Assembly: GCA_963795055.1 (NCBI GenBank)
Contig: CAWCGJ010000018.1
Span: 363,654-427,653, forward strand
Reading direction: 5' to 3'
From: JASHPR01 sp963795055
GTDB taxonomy: Bacteria > Actinomycetota > Actinomycetes > Streptosporangiales > Streptosporangiaceae
Length of the DNA stretch: 64,000 bases
Shown piece by piece: positions 43,885-54,271 of the stretch. The notes beneath the pieces are model-generated. The model did no database searches. It saw only the letters and a list, made by a program, of their open reading frames with translations, and was not told the origin of the DNA. The translations under genes were made by a program, and so were the position numbers. Position 1 is the stretch's first letter; each line of letters starts with the position of its first letter.

Positions 43885-44421
43885 TCACTTGTGATGCGGC
43901 TCGGGATCGATGCCGAGCGCGGTGAACACGCGGGTGTGCATGTTGTAGAGCCCGATCAGCACGCTCAGCTCGACGATCTGCCGCTCGTTGAAATGGGGCC
44001 GCAAACCTTCGAACACGTCGTCAGGCACGGCGATGTCGCGGGTCATGGCGTCGGTATAGGCGAGCGCCGCGCGCTCGCGCGCGCTGAATGTTTTGGCGCT
44101 GCGCCAGTCGGCGAGCGCGTCGCATTCGGCGTCGTTCAAGCCTTCCGGCGCCGAGAGCTGCGGCACGTGCTGCTTGAAGACGTAAGCGGTGCGGTTGAGA
44201 TGGGCGACGCGGATGATGACGATCTCGCGCAGCCGCCCGTCAAGCTCGACCTTGAACCGCGCCGCGCTGACGAACTCGAGCCAGATGGCGGCCAGCGCCG
44301 GCGAATGCAGAAGCAGCTTATAGACATTGATCAATGCCCCACGCCGTCCGGCGCGGATTTTGCCGATCAGGTCGGCGAGCTCGGGGTGATCGTTTTCTTC
44401 GATGTAGGAGACGCGGGCCAT
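43885..44421 (-). CDS. Carboxymuconolactone decarboxylase (CMD/AhpD-like) family protein
   Basis: 178 residues, all-helical CMD fold. Core text: FKVELDGRLREIVIIRVAHL, NRTAYVFKQHVPQLSAPEGL, ALAYTDAMTRDIAVPDDVFE, ERQIVELSVLIGLYNMHTRV. The C-x-x-C pair of AhpD-type peroxidase adaptors is missing, so it is closer to 4-carboxymuconolactone decarboxylase-like catabolic proteins. I chose the start MARVSYIEENDHPE at 44421 because upstream frame text is unrelated. It converges on the hybrid kinase with a 13-base gap. Notable as the only clean frame in a region otherwise full of indels. Confidence 0.85.
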   Translation of the reverse strand: MARVSYIEENDHPELADLIGKIRAGRRGALINVYKLLLHSPALAAIWLEFVSAARFKVELDGRLREIVIIRVAHLNRTAYVFKQHVPQLSAPEGLNDAECDALADWRSAKTFSARERAALAYTDAMTRDIAVPDDVFEGLRPHFNERQIVELSVLIGLYNMHTRVFTALGIDPEPHHK

Positions 44422-44572
44422 GATGCTTCGGGATGCTCGGGTACAGGTGGGATGGCCGACATTCGCATTCGCCGTTGCGGGGAACAAGTCAAACCCACCG
44501 CAGCTTGGATGCACATCGCGTCGCGAGAACGCCTTTACTCATCCGCCCCCGCGATAGCGGGAACGGATGAAA

Positions 44573-45748
44573 TCAGCCCTCGCCGATCTCGCGCAAAATT
44601 TCGGCGGTGTGCTCGCCGAGCCGCGGCGCCGGGCGGTCGGAGGCCATCGGCGCGCCGTCGAGCACGATCGGCGTGCGGATGCCGGGAATCTGTGCCGCCT
44701 TTGGCGGCGGCGCTTTTTAGTTCGAGCTTCATGCCGCGATGGATGACCTGCGGATCGGCGAAGACCTGCTCGAGATCGTTGATCGGGCCGGCGGGAATGC
44801 CGGCGGCTTCGAGCTTGTCCAGAAGCTCTTCGCGCTTCATGCGCGAGGTGAGCGCGCAGAGCTTGCCGACCAGTTCGGCGCGATGCGCGAGCCGGCCCTT
44901 GTTGTCCTTGTAGGCCGGCACTTCGGCGAGCTGCGGCTCGCCCAGAATGCCGCACAGCTTGACGAATTGCGCGTCGTTGCCGGTGGCGATGATGACGCGG
45001 CCGTCGGCGACCGGAAATTCCTGATAGGGCACGAGATTGGGATGGGCATTGCCGATGCGCTTGGGCACTTCGCCGGAGACCAGATAATTGAGCGCCTGGA
45101 ACGCCAGCGTGCCGACGGTGGAATCGACCAGCGCGGTATCGACATAGCCGCCGCTTGCCGGTCTTCTCGCGCCGCGCCAGCGCCGCCAGAATGCCGACCG
45201 CCGAATAGACGCCGGAGAAAATGTCGGCGATCGGCACGCCGACGCGCATCGGCGGGCCGTCGGCGGTGCCGGTCATGCCCATGATGCCGCCGATGCCCTG
45301 CGCCATCAGATCGTAGCCGGCGCGCGGCGCCGACGGGCCGGTCTGGCCGAAGCCGGTCACCGAGCAATAGATCAGCCGCGGATTGAGCCGGCGCGAGGCT
45401 TTCATAGTCGAGGCCGAATTTGGCGAGGCCGCCGACCTTGAAATTCTCGATCAGCACGTCGGAGCGCGCCGCAAGTTTCTTGACGATGCGCTGGCCTTCG
45501 GCGCGTGGTGAAATCGAGCTCGATCGAGCGCTTGCCGCGATTGGTGCAGTGAAAATAGGCGGACGCGAGATGGCCGCCGTCGGCCGCCGGCACGAAGGGC
45601 GGACCCCAGGCGCGGGTATCGTCGCCGGCGCCGGTGCGCTCGACCTTGATGACGTCGGCGCCAAGATCGGCGAGAATCTGGCCGGCCCATGGCCCGGCCA
45701 GAATCCGGGCAAGCTCCAGCACGCGCAACCAGCCAACGGACCCGGCAT
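44573..45748 (-). CDS. CaiB/BaiF (family III) CoA-transferase (frameshifted)
   Basis: About 391 residues. Family III CoA transferases move CoA between carboxylic acids through an aspartyl-CoA thioester. Signatures: the start MPGPLAG, LRVLELARILAGPWAGQILA, DLGADVIKVERTGAGDDTRA, FHCTNRGKRSIELDFTT, IYCSVTGFGQTGPSAPRAGY with DLMAQGIGGIMGMTGTADGP (the aspartate of YDL is the expected nucleophile), and NAHPNLVPYQEFPVADGRVI. Ends GEHTAEILREIGEG. Frames switch near 45720, 45512, 45400, 45160 and 44695-44640. ATG 45748 is preceded by AGGAGGGAC. It is divergent from malonyl-CoA decarboxylase; both suggest organic acid activation. Confidence 0.9.
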
Positions 45749-45936
45749 GAGACGTCCCTCCTGCAACGCCGCGCGGCACGAGTCGGCCGCGCGGGCGTCT
45801 AACTGGCCCAGAGCGGCGCAGTTTTGTCCACATGTGGCTATGCAGCTGTCCGCTCTGCGGTAGGGTTAGTGCGGCGTCAACTTGTCATCGCCGCGGCCAT
45901 CATTAGCTAAGTGCCTGCCGGCGGATGGGATGACCG

Positions 45937-47300
45937 GTGAACACCACCTTTTTCAGCGAGATGTTGCAGAGCATCGCCGACCGCGGCCGCGCCCTGATCC
46001 AGCGCCGCGAGCCGGCGCATGAGCGCTCGGCCGGCCTGGTGGAGCTGTGCGAGGCGCTGTTGTCCGGCCGCGGCGAGGCGTCCGGCGTGGCGCTGGCCCG
46101 CGAAATCCTCGGCCGCTACGCGGACCTGACGATCGGGCCGCGGATCGCCTTCTTCGAGGCGCTGGCCACCACCTTTGGCTCACGATCGCGCCCGCATCGA
46201 GAAGACGATCGAAGACTGGCAGCAATCGCCGTCCGACGAAACCGCGGCCGAGCTGCATCACGCCAGCGAGCCGCGCCGGCTCGAACTGTTCCGCAGGCTC
46301 AATCTCGCGCCCGGCGGCACCGCGGCGCTGGTGCGCATGCGCGAGCAACTGATCGACGCCATGGATCACCGCGACGATCTCGCCGTCGATCGACAACGAT
46401 TTCGTCCATCTGTTCTCGTCGTGGTTCAACCGCGGCTTTCTGGTGCTGCGCCGCATCGACTGGTCGACGCCGGCGGTCGATTCTGGAAAAGATCATCCGC
46501 TACGAAGCGGTGCACGAGATCCGCGACTGGGACGATCTGCGCCGCCGCATCGATCCGCCGGACCGGCGCTGCTACGCGTTCTTCCATCCGGCGCTGGTCG
46601 ACGAGCCGCTGATCTTCGTCGAAGTGGCGCTGACCCGCGAGATGCCGGCGGCGATCGCGCCGATCCTGGCCGGCAAGCGCGATGAGATCGATCCGGAGCG
46701 CGCGACCACGGCGGTGTTCTATTCGATCACCAATTGCCAGCGCGGCCTCGCCGGCGTGAGCTTCGGGCATTTCCTGATCAAGCAGGTGGTCGAGGAGGTG
46801 TCGCGCGAAGTGTCGGCGCGTGTGTCGACCTTCGTCACGCTTGTCGCCGGCGCCGAATTTCGCCGAATGGCTCAAGCGCGAGCGCGCCAATGCGGCCTCG
46901 ATCGCGCTCGACGAGGACGATCGCGAGGTGCTTGCCGCGCTCGACGACGTGAATTGGTGGCGCGTGCCGGAGATCGCCGAACGGGTGCGCGAGCCGCTGT
47001 TGCGCGCCGCCGCCTGGTATTATGTGCGCGGCCGCAACCGCCGCGGCCTGCCGCTCGATTCGGTGGCGCGCTTCCATCTCGGCAACGGCGCGCGGCTGGA
47101 GCGGCTCAATTGGCTCGGCGACACCTCGGAGCGCGCGCTGGCGCAGTCCTACGGCCTGATGGTGAATTACCTCTACGATCTCGGCTACATCGAGAAGAAC
47201 CACGAGGCTTATGCGCAGCAGCACGCCGTCGTCGCCGTCAAGCGCGGTGACGCGGCTCGTCCATGCCCCGGTGCGCGAGATCGTGCCGGTCTCGGGTTGA
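45937..47300 (+). CDS. Malonyl-CoA decarboxylase (frameshifted)
   Basis: About 454 residues; converts malonyl-CoA to acetyl-CoA and CO2, as in malonate use in rhizobia. Helical N-domain: MLQSIADRGRALIQRREPAH, RIEKTIEDWQQSPSDETAAE, RRLELFRRLNLAPGG. The GNAT-like catalytic domain shows HEIRDWDDLRRRIDPPDRRC, YAFFHPALVDEPLIFVEVAL, FYSITNCQRGLAGVSFGHFL, and the active-site histidine and serine region DSVARFHLGNGARLERLNWL followed by DTSERALAQSYGLMVNYLYD. Ends VREIVPVSG. Start is GTG 45937. Switches near 46180, 46390, 46487, 46858 and 47250. The VOC gene begins three bases after its stop. Confidence 0.93.
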
Positions 47301-47303
47301 CCC

Positions 47304-47745
47304 GTGCCCAACCTGCTCGGCGTTCTGGAAACCGTGCTCTACGTCGACGCGTTCGAGCGCGCCTGTCCGTTCTACGAACAGGTGCTCGGGCTCAACAGCA
47401 TCTATCGCGATCAGCGGCTGTGCGCCTACGACGTCGGCGGCCGCGGCGTGCTGCTGTTGTTTCTGCGCGGCCATTCGCTGCGAGACCGTGCACCTGCCCG
47501 GCGGCACGATCCCGCCCCATGACGGCAGCGGGCCGGTGCACATCGCCTTCTCGATTGCCGCCGACGAGCTTGCGGCCTGGGAAGCGCAACTGGCCGAAGC
47601 CGGCGTCGCGATCGAAGGCCGCACCAAATGGCCGCGCGGCGGCGACGAGCATTTATTTCCGCGATCCCGACGGCCATCTCTCGAACTGGCGACGCCGGGA
47701 TTGTGGCCGGGATACTCGATTGGCCACGAATTCCGAGCGCGCTAG
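47304..47745 (+). CDS. VOC family protein (frameshifted)
   Basis: About 146 residues of vicinal oxygen chelate fold: MPNLLGVLETVLYVDAFERA, CPFYEQVLGLNSIYRDQRLC, VLLLFLRGHSL, then after a switch near 47480 TVHLPGGTIPPHDGSGPVHI and AFSIAADELAAWEAQLAEAG, and after another near 47650 IYFRDPDGHL with ELATPGLWPGY. The H and E positions of the metal site are kept (ETVLYV, GPVHIAFS, LELATP). Starts with GTG three bases after malonyl-CoA decarboxylase, so it is co-translated. Function unknown, perhaps a methylmalonyl-CoA-epimerase-like or detoxifying enzyme. Its TAG stop overlaps the stop of the convergent SDR gene. Confidence 0.85.
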
Positions 47746-48444
47746 GATTTGCCGTAGACCGGCACGATCGCGCCGCGGGTGACGCGGTTGTCGGGCGAGG
47801 CGAGAAACACGATCGTCGCCGCGACTTCTTCGACCTTCGGCCACAGCGCGAAATCGGCTTTGGGCATGGCCTGCCGGTTGGCCGGCGTGTCCATGATCGA
47901 GGGCGCGACCGCATTGACCAGGATGCCGTCCTTGGCGACTTCCTCGGCGAGCGCGGCGGTGAGCGCCGCGACCGCCGCCTTGCTCGCCGTATAGGCCACC
48001 ATGCCGGCGCCGCTGCGCCATTCCAGCGCCGGCGCGGGCGGCGACATTGACGATGCGGCCGCCGGCGCCGGCCATCGCGCTTGACCGCGGCGCGGCAGCA
48101 CAGCGCGCAGCTGACGAAATTCATGTCGAGCTGCTGCCGCAGCGTCGCGACGCTCGGTGTCGCGCAACGGCGCCGGCGGCAAAACCGCCGGCGATATGGA
48201 TCGAGGCCCAGAGCGGCGCGATGCCGTCGATAGAGCGCGCGCGATCGCCGCCTCGTCGGCCAGATTGCCGGTGACCGTGAGCTCGACTTGCTTGTGCTCG
48301 CGCAGCCGGAAGCGCTGCGCCTCCGCCTCGTCGAAGCACGGCACGTGGCAGATCGCGCCGGCCGTCGATCAGTGCCGCGACGACGGCGGTGCCGAGCGCG
48401 CCGGCGCCGCCGGTGACGACGACGTGACGATCGCGGAAGTCCAT
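47742..48444 (-). CDS. Short-chain dehydrogenase/reductase (frameshifted)
   Basis: About 234 residues, classical SDR. The nucleotide motif is VVVTGGAGALGTAVVAALID; the catalytic Y-x-x-x-K appears as MVAYTASKAAVAALTAALAE; NAVAPSIMDTPANRQAMPKA is the usual loop after it, and the end VTRGAIVPVYGKS matches the family C-terminus. Frames switch near 48365, 48240, 48165 and 48060-48040. The stop shares CTAG with the VOC gene stop on the other strand. It is head to head with glpD over about 80 bases. Substrate unknown. Confidence 0.88.
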
Positions 48445-48523
48445 GCCCGCATCATCGCCGATCTGCCGTTCCAGGCAAGCGGGGCCGGCGATGAAATCTC
48501 ATCATCGGCGCGAGGGAGAATCA

Positions 48524-50020
48524 GTGGCTGATTTCGATCTCGCCGTCATCGGCGGCGGCATCAACGGCACCGGCATCGCGCGCGATGCCGCCGGCCGCGG
48601 CTTGCGGGTCGTGCTGGTCGAGCAGAACGATCTCGCCTCCGGCACCTCGTCGGCGTCGTCGAAGCTGATCCACGGCGGCTTGCGCTATCTCGAGCACTGC
48701 GAATTCCGCCTGGTGCGCGCCGCGCTCGCGCGAGCGCGAGGTGCTGTTGCGCGCGGCGCCGCATCTGATCCGGCCGCTGCGCTTCGTGCTGCCGATCAAC
48801 GAGGCGCGGCGCTCGGCACTGCGTGCTGCGGCTCGGCCTGCTGCTCTACGACTGGATCGGCTGGCGCAAGATTCTGCCCGGCACGCGCGAGCTCGATCTC
48901 TTGACCGACGCGGCCGGCAGCCGCTGCGCCGCACGCTTTCATCACGCTTACGAATATTCCGATTGCTTTGCCGACGACGCGCGCCTCGTCGTGCTCAACG
49001 CGGTCGATGCCGCCGAACGCGGCGCCGTCGATCCGCACGCGCACGCGCTGCGTGCGCGCCGAGCGCGGCGATGTCTGGCGGCTGATCCTCAATGCGCGCG
49101 GCCAGCGCGACGTCGTGACGGCGCGGGTTCTGGTCAATGCCGCCGGCGCCTGGGTCGAGACGCGTCGCCGAGACGCGTGCTGCGGCAGCCGGCGCAAGCC
49201 GCATCTGCGGCTCGACAAGGGCAGCCACATCGTGGTGCGCCGGCTCTACGATCACGACCGCGCCTATATCCTGCAGGCCGCCGACGGCCGCGTCGTGTTC
49301 GCCATTCCGTTCCAGCGCGATTTCACGCTGATCGGCACCACCGATCAGACGTTTCACCGGCGATCCGGCGGCCGTGCTGCCGACCGGCGAGGAGATCGAT
49401 TATCTGTGCGGCGTCGGTGAACGAATATTTCCGCACCGCGATCGGCGCCGCCGACGTGGTGTGGGCCTATGCCGGCGTGCGCTCGCTCTACGACGACGGC
49501 GCGCGGCAAGCCGCAGGACATCGGCCGCGAATATGCGCTGATCCTCGACGAGCGCTTCGGCGAAGCGCCGCTGCTCACCGTCTATGGCGGCAAGATCACG
49601 ACCTACCGGCGGCTCGCCGAGGAGGCCTTGGCGCGGCTTGCGCATTTCTTTCCGCGCGTCGCGGCCGTGGACCGCGCACAGCCCGTTGCCGGGCGGCGAT
49701 TTCGTCTATGACGGCATCGAAACGCTGATCGAGCGCACGCAGCGGACTTGGCCGTTCCTCACCGCCGACCATGCGCGGCGGCTGGCGCGCGCCTACGGCA
49801 CGCGCGTCGACGACGTGCTCAAGGACGGCGACCGAGCCTCGACGATCTCGGCCATGCGCTTCGGCGCCGATCTCACCGCCGCCGAGGTGCGCTACCTGAT
49901 GGCACAAGGAATGGGCGCAGACCGCCGACGACGTGCTGTGGCGCCGCTCCAAGCTCGGCTTGCGACTTTCCGAGCGCAGCGCGGCCTCGAGCGCTTCATG
50001 GCATGCCCGGCGTCGCATAG
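48524..50020 (+). CDS. glpD: Aerobic glycerol-3-phosphate dehydrogenase (frameshifted)
   Basis: About 498 residues, FAD-dependent and membrane-associated; oxidises sn-glycerol-3-phosphate to DHAP and feeds electrons to quinone. FAD motif FDLAVIGGGINGTGIARDAA, signature GTSSASSKLIHGGLRYLEHC, the GLLLYDWIGWRKILPGTREL segment, EYSDCFADDARLVVLNAVDA, VLVNAAGAWVE, LDKGSHIVVRRLYDHDRAYI, FAIPFQRDFTLIGTTD and LLTVYGGKITTYRRLAEEAL. The C-terminal helical domain with LTAAEVRYLMAQGMG closes it. GTG 48524 with AGGGAGA. At least eight frame switches (about 48727, 48829, 49052, 49165, 49365, 49414, 49505, 49690 and more). No glycerol transport or kinase genes are adjacent. Confidence 0.93.
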
Positions 50021-50166
50021 CGAGCATAATCGGCGGCTGTCGCGCGGCTGATGCCATCGCGCCGGCGCATCGCGATTCGTAAAATTTTATCGATCGGTCT
50101 CAACGCAATTTCATCGATCTGTGGTCACATCGCGGCGTGGGAATTCGCGTTCTTCCGCGGGGCATC

Positions 50167-50718
50167 ATGGAATCGGTCGCAAGCCAGATTGCGCGACAGG
50201 TCGAAAAGCTCAAGGTGCTTATCGTCGACGACGAGCCCAGCATGCGCAAGGTCGACGCGCGCGCTGCTGCAGGCGATCGGCATCAAGACCATTTACGAGG
50301 CCAACGACGGCCGCGGCGGCCTCGAAGCGATCTGCACGCGCGCGCCGGATATCGTCATTCTCGATTGGGAAATGCCGAGCCCCAATGGGCCGGAATTCAT
50401 GCGCGCCGTGCGCTCGCCCGACAGCTTTCCGCTGCCCGACGTGCCGATCATCATGCTCACCGGTCACAGCGAGCGTCGCGCGTGATCGAAGCGGTGCGAG
50501 CTCGGCGTCAACGAATATCTGCTCAAGCCGGTGTCGTCGACGGCGCTGTTGGCGCGGATCGTCTCGATCCTCGTCAAGCCGCGCGGATGGTGAGGAAGGG
50601 CGATTATTACGGACCCGAGCCGCGCAAGCTCGTCGACCTACAAGCCGGACATCCGATCCGGCACTCGGCGACGTCATTTCAACTGATCCGTCAACTGGCC
50701 GGCATGGCGCCGCGATGA
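50167..50718 (+). CDS. Single-domain response regulator with YYGPEPRK tail, copy 1 (frameshifted)
   Basis: About 180 residues: a CheY-like receiver and a short conserved tail. VEKLKVLIVDDEPSMRKV gives the acidic pair; phospho-aspartate in PDIVILDWEMPSPNGPEFMR; threonine switch in VPIIMLTGHSE; lysine loop in LGVNEYLLKPVSSTALLARI. The tail KGDYYGPEPRKLVDLQAGHP recalls the Y-F-G-P-D-R-R ending seen in other alphaproteobacterial receivers. Frames switch near 50252, 50482, 50500 and 50583. No output domain, so it acts through protein contact. Its TGA overlaps the ATG of copy 2 (50715-50718), so the pair is translationally coupled. Confidence 0.85.
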   Translation: MESVASQIARQVEKLKVLIVDDEPSMRKVDARAAAGDRHQDHLRGQRRPRRPRSDLHARAGYRHSRLGNAEPQWAGIHARRALARQLSAARRADHHAHRSQRASRVIEAVRARRQRISAQAGVVDGAVGADRLDPRQAARMVRKGDYYGPEPRKLVDLQAGHPIRHSATSFQLIRQLAGMAPR

Positions 50719-51318
50719 ACACGCCCATGAGCTCGAACTTCGAAGAAACAGATTGAGATCACATCCAGTCGCTGTGCGTGCTGGTGGTCGACGACAACCA
50801 GTACATGCGCAAGATGATCCGCAATCTGCTGGTCAATTGCGGCATCAAGGATATCTACGAGGCGGCCGACGGCATCGCCGCGCTCGACGCCATCCGCACC
50901 ATGGCGCCCGACGTCGTGATCCTCGACTGGGAAATGCCGCTGCTGAGCGGGCGCCGAACTGGTGCGCATCGTGCGCTCGCCGGGCGTATTCCCGATGCCC
51001 GATATGCCGATCATCATGCTGACCGGCCACTGCGAGCGCTGGCGGGTCGTCGAGGCGGTGCGGCTCGGCGTCAACGAATATCTGACCAAGCCGGTTTCGG
51101 CGAAGGCGATCTACGACCGCCTGGTCTCGATCACGACGCAGCCGCGGCCGGTGGTGCAAATGGGCGATTATTACGGCCCGGAGCCGCGCAAGCTGGTGAC
51201 CGATGCCGGTCGACGAAGCTGCGCTCGCGTCGACGACCGTAGCCGCGGCCGATCGCGTCGAGCTACGCATCCGCACGTCGTTTCCAGTCGATCGCAAAAA
51301 TGCTTTAGCGTGCGGTGA
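50715..51318 (+). CDS. Single-domain response regulator with YYGPEPRK tail, copy 2 (frameshifted)
   Basis: Second CheY-like receiver, closely similar to copy 1. SLCVLVVDDNQYMRKMIRNL, phospho-aspartate in PDVVILDWEMPLLSG, switch in MPIIMLTGHCERWRVVEAVR, lysine in LGVNEYLTKPVSAKAIYDRL, and the tail MGDYYGPEPRKLVTD. Copy 2 has an intact stretch around both phosphorylation and switch residues. Switches near 50753 (early stop otherwise), 50950 and 51207. The end is uncertain: after the tail the likeliest frame runs PVDEAALASTTVAAADRVEL and may stop near 51308 or continue. The polyamine-type ABC genes follow on the same strand. Confidence 0.82.
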
Positions 51319-51362
51319 TGGCGCGCGCGTTGGGACGCGCGCCGTCGCGCGCGGAGCATCGA

Positions 51363-52518
51363 TGCAGACCGTCGGATCGAAACGCGGCTTCGCCAAGCGT
51401 GATTTCGCGCCCTGGGCCGATCGCGACGCTGCGCCGCTGTTGCGCATCGAGGGCTTGAGCAAGCGGTTCGGCGCCTTCGCCGCGGTCGATCGAGCTGTCG
51501 CTCGACATCTATCAGGGCGAGTTCTTCGCGCTGCTCGGTCCGTCGGGCTGCGGCAAGACCACGCTGTTGCGCCTGATCGCCGGCTTCGAGCGGCCGAATG
51601 CCGGCCGCATCCTGCTCGACGGCGTCGACCTCGCGCCGGTGCCGCCGCATCGGCGTCCGGTCAACATGATGTTCCAGAGCTATGCGCTGTTCCCGCATCT
51701 CACCGTCGAGGCCAACGTCGCCTTCGGCCTCAAGCAGGAGGGCTTGCCGAAGCGCGAAATCGCCGAGCGCGTCGCCGACATGCTGGCGCTGGTCAAGCTC
51801 GAAAATTTCGGCCGGCGCAAGCCGCACGAGCTGTCCGGCGGCCAGCGCCAGCGCGTGGCGCTGGCGCGTTCGCTGGTCAAGCGCCCGCGCGTGCTGCTGC
51901 TCGACGAGCCGATGGCGGCGCTCGACAAGAAGCTGCGCGGCGAGACGCAGTTCGAGCTGATGGAGCTGCAGCGCCGGCTCGGGCTGACTTTCATCATCGT
52001 CACCCACGACCAGAGCGAAGCCATGACGGTCGCCGACCGCATCGCGCGTGATGGATCGCGGCCGGCTCGATGCAGGTCGCGCCGCCCGCCGAAATCTACG
52101 AGCGGCCGAATTCGCGCTGGGTCGCGGATTTCGTCGGCGACGTCAATCTGTTCGAGGGCCGCGTCGGCGACGACGGCACGAGCGTCGAGGGCACGGCCGC
52201 CGGCCGGCTGCGGGTCGCGGCGAAGATCGACGCCGAGCCGGGCACGACGGTTTGGGTCGCGGTGCGGCCGGAGAAGATGCGCATCGCGCCGCGACCCGCC
52301 GCCGCACGGACGCCGGAGAACTGCGTCGCCGCGACCATCGTCGATATCGGCTATCTCGGCGATCTGTCGATCTACAAGCTGCGCATCGACGACGGCGTGC
52401 GCGCTGTCAAGGCGGCGATCGCCAATACCGGCCGCGCCGGCGACGCGCGCGATCGGCTGGGACGAGCAGCGTGTGGCTGAGCTTTCCGCCCGAAGCCGCG
52501 ATCGTGCTGACGCGATGA
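51363..52518 (+). CDS. ABC transporter ATP-binding protein, PotA/PotG-like (frameshifted)
   Basis: About 384 residues, ATPase of a spermidine/putrescine-type importer on the cytosolic face. Walker A LLGPSGCGKTTLLRLIAGFE, Q-loop NMMFQSYALFPHLTVEANVA, signature ELSGGQRQRVALARSLVKRP, Walker B VLLLDEPMAALDKKLRGETQ, H-loop FIIVTHDQSEAMTVADRIA, and a C-terminal TOBE region with TTVWVAVRPEKMRI. KRFGAFAAVD followed by SLDIYQGEFFALLG is typical of PotA/PotG. Extra bases near 51491, 52046, 52069 and 52450 break the frame. First of three transporter genes; the substrate-binding protein is not in the cluster. Confidence 0.9.
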
Positions 52519-52534
52519 CGAAGCGCGGCGACGC

Positions 52535-53464
52535 ATGACAGCGAAACCGCAGCGCTCGTTCGTGGCGAAGCTCGTCGTCGCGGCTTCCCTATGCCTGGCT
52601 GATCGCCTTCTTTCTCGTGCCGTTTCTGATCGTGCTCAAGATCAGCCTGTCGCAGACCGCGATCGCGCAGCCGCCCTATACGCCGGTGTTCGATCTCGCG
52701 GCCGGCTGGCACGGCATCGCGGCGTTTCTTCGCCGGCCTGTCGCTCGACAATTACGCCTTCCTCGGCTCCGATCCGCTTTATCGTGCTGTCCTATGTGAA
52801 GAGCCTGGAGATCGCCGCGTTCTCCACGCTGCATGCTGCTCGTCATCGGCTATCCGATCGCCTACGCCATCGCGCGCACGCCGCGCCGCGCTGCAGGCGG
52901 TTGCTGGTGCTGCTGGTCATGCTGCCGTTCTGGACCTCGTTTCTGATCCGCATCTATGCCTGGATGAACATCCTGCAGCACGACGGGCCGCTCAATCAGC
53001 TGCTGCTGGCGCTGCACATCGTGCGCGAGCCGCCGGTCGTGGCTGTCGACCGACACCGCCGTCTATATCGGCATCGTCTATTCCTATCTGCCGTTCATGG
53101 TGCTGCCGCTCTATGCGACGCTGGAGAAGCTGGACGAGTCGCTTGCTGGAAGCGGCCGCCGATCTCGGCTGCCCGCGCTGGAAGACGTTCTGGCTCGTCA
53201 CCGTGCCGCTGTCGGCGCCCGGCGTGCTGCGCCGGCGCGCTGCTGTGCTTCATTCCGATCGTCGGCGAATTCGTCATTCCCGATCTGCTCGGCGGCTCGC
53301 AGACGCGCGATGATCGGCCAGACGATCTGGACGGAATTTTTCGCCAACAAGGATTGGCCGACCGCCTCGGCGGTCGCCGTCGTGCTGGTCGTGCCTGCTG
53401 GTGACGCCGATCGTCGTCTTCCAGCACCAGACGATGCGCGCGAGCGGAGCGAGGCTGACGATGC
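52535..53464 (+). CDS. ABC transporter permease, PotB/PotH-like (frameshifted)
   Basis: About 309 residues, six membrane spans. Readable pieces in order: an N-terminal span WLIAFFLVPFLIVLKISLSQ, the external loop AGLSLDNYAFLGSDPLY, the span LLVLLVMLPFWTSFLIRIYA, WMNILQHDGPLNQLLLAL, the EAA loop rebuilt as LEAAADLGCPRWKTFWLVTV (contact with the ATPase), FIPIVGEFVIPDLLGGSQT and WTEFFANKDWPTASAVAVVL. The order and the GEFVIPDLLGG element match PotB/PotH. More than ten frame switches. It follows the ATPase directly and overlaps the second permease start. Confidence 0.82.
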
Positions 53465-54264
53465 GCAAGCTCTCGCTCATTCAATCTCGCCGCGCTCGTG
53501 CTCGGCATCGCGTTTCTCTATCTGCCGATCGTCATTCTGGTCGATCTATTCGTTCAACGCCTCGCGCCTGGTCGCGGTCTGGGGCGGCTGGTCGACGCGC
53601 TGGTATGCCGAGCTCCTCGACGACGCGCCGCTGCTCGATGCCGCCTTCATCAGCCTCCGCATCGCGCTGGTTTCGGCGACGCGCGGCGACGCTGCTGGGC
53701 ACGCTCGCGGCGGTGGCGCTGGTGCGCTTCGGCCGTTTCCGCGGCCGGCTGCTGTTCGCGGCGATGATCTATGCGCCGCTGGTCATGCCGGAAGTCATCA
53801 CCGGCCTGTCGCTGCTGCTGTTGTTCGTCGCCATTGCGGTCGACCGCGGCTTCTGGACCGTGGTCATCGCCCACACCACCATGGCGATGTGCTTCGTCAC
53901 CGTGATCGTGCAGTCGCGGCTCGTCGATTTCGACATGAGCCTCGAAGAGGCGGCGATGGATCTCGGCGCCTCGCCGGCGCGCACCTTCCTGCGCGTGACC
54001 CTGCCGCTGATCCTGCCGGCCATCGCCGCCGGCCTGGATGCTCGCTTTCGCGCTGTCGCTCGACGATCTGGTGATCGCGAGCTTCACCACCGGGCCGGGC
54101 GCGACCACGCTGCCGATCCGCATCTATTCGGAGGTGCGGCTCGGCGTGAAGCCGGAGATGAACGCGGTCTGCAGCATCATGATCGCCGTCGTCGGCGTCG
54201 CCGTGATCGCCGCCTCGCTGCTCGCCAAGCTCAACGCGGCGCGCGGCACGCCGGCGCGGGCTGA
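53460..54264 (+). CDS. ABC transporter permease, PotC/PotI-like (frameshifted)
   Basis: About 268 residues, the partner permease. Begins MRKLSLI, then after switches FLYLPIVILV, FNASRLVAVWGGWSTRWYAE and LLDDAPLLDAAFISLRIALV, the marks of PotC/PotI. Further: LLFAAMIYAPLVMPEVITGL, SLLLLFVAIAVDRGFWTVVI, EAA loop EEAAMDLGASPARTFLRVTL, then ALSLDDLVIASFTTGPGATT and LPIRIYSEVRLGVKPEMNAV. The S-L-D-D-x-x-I-A-S-F element is a family hallmark. Switches near 53487, 53550, 53692 and 54040. The precise end is not settled by the frames; 54264 is the nearest stop. It converges on the DUF6460 gene with a gap of seven bases. Confidence 0.85.
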
Positions 54265-54271
54265 GCTGCGA

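Noticed and set aside
50167..54264. A new signalling-transport system linking twin receivers to the ABC transporter
   Set aside because: They are only neighbours on one strand; no shared overlap beyond receiver-receiver coupling and no known precedent. Too weak to claim.
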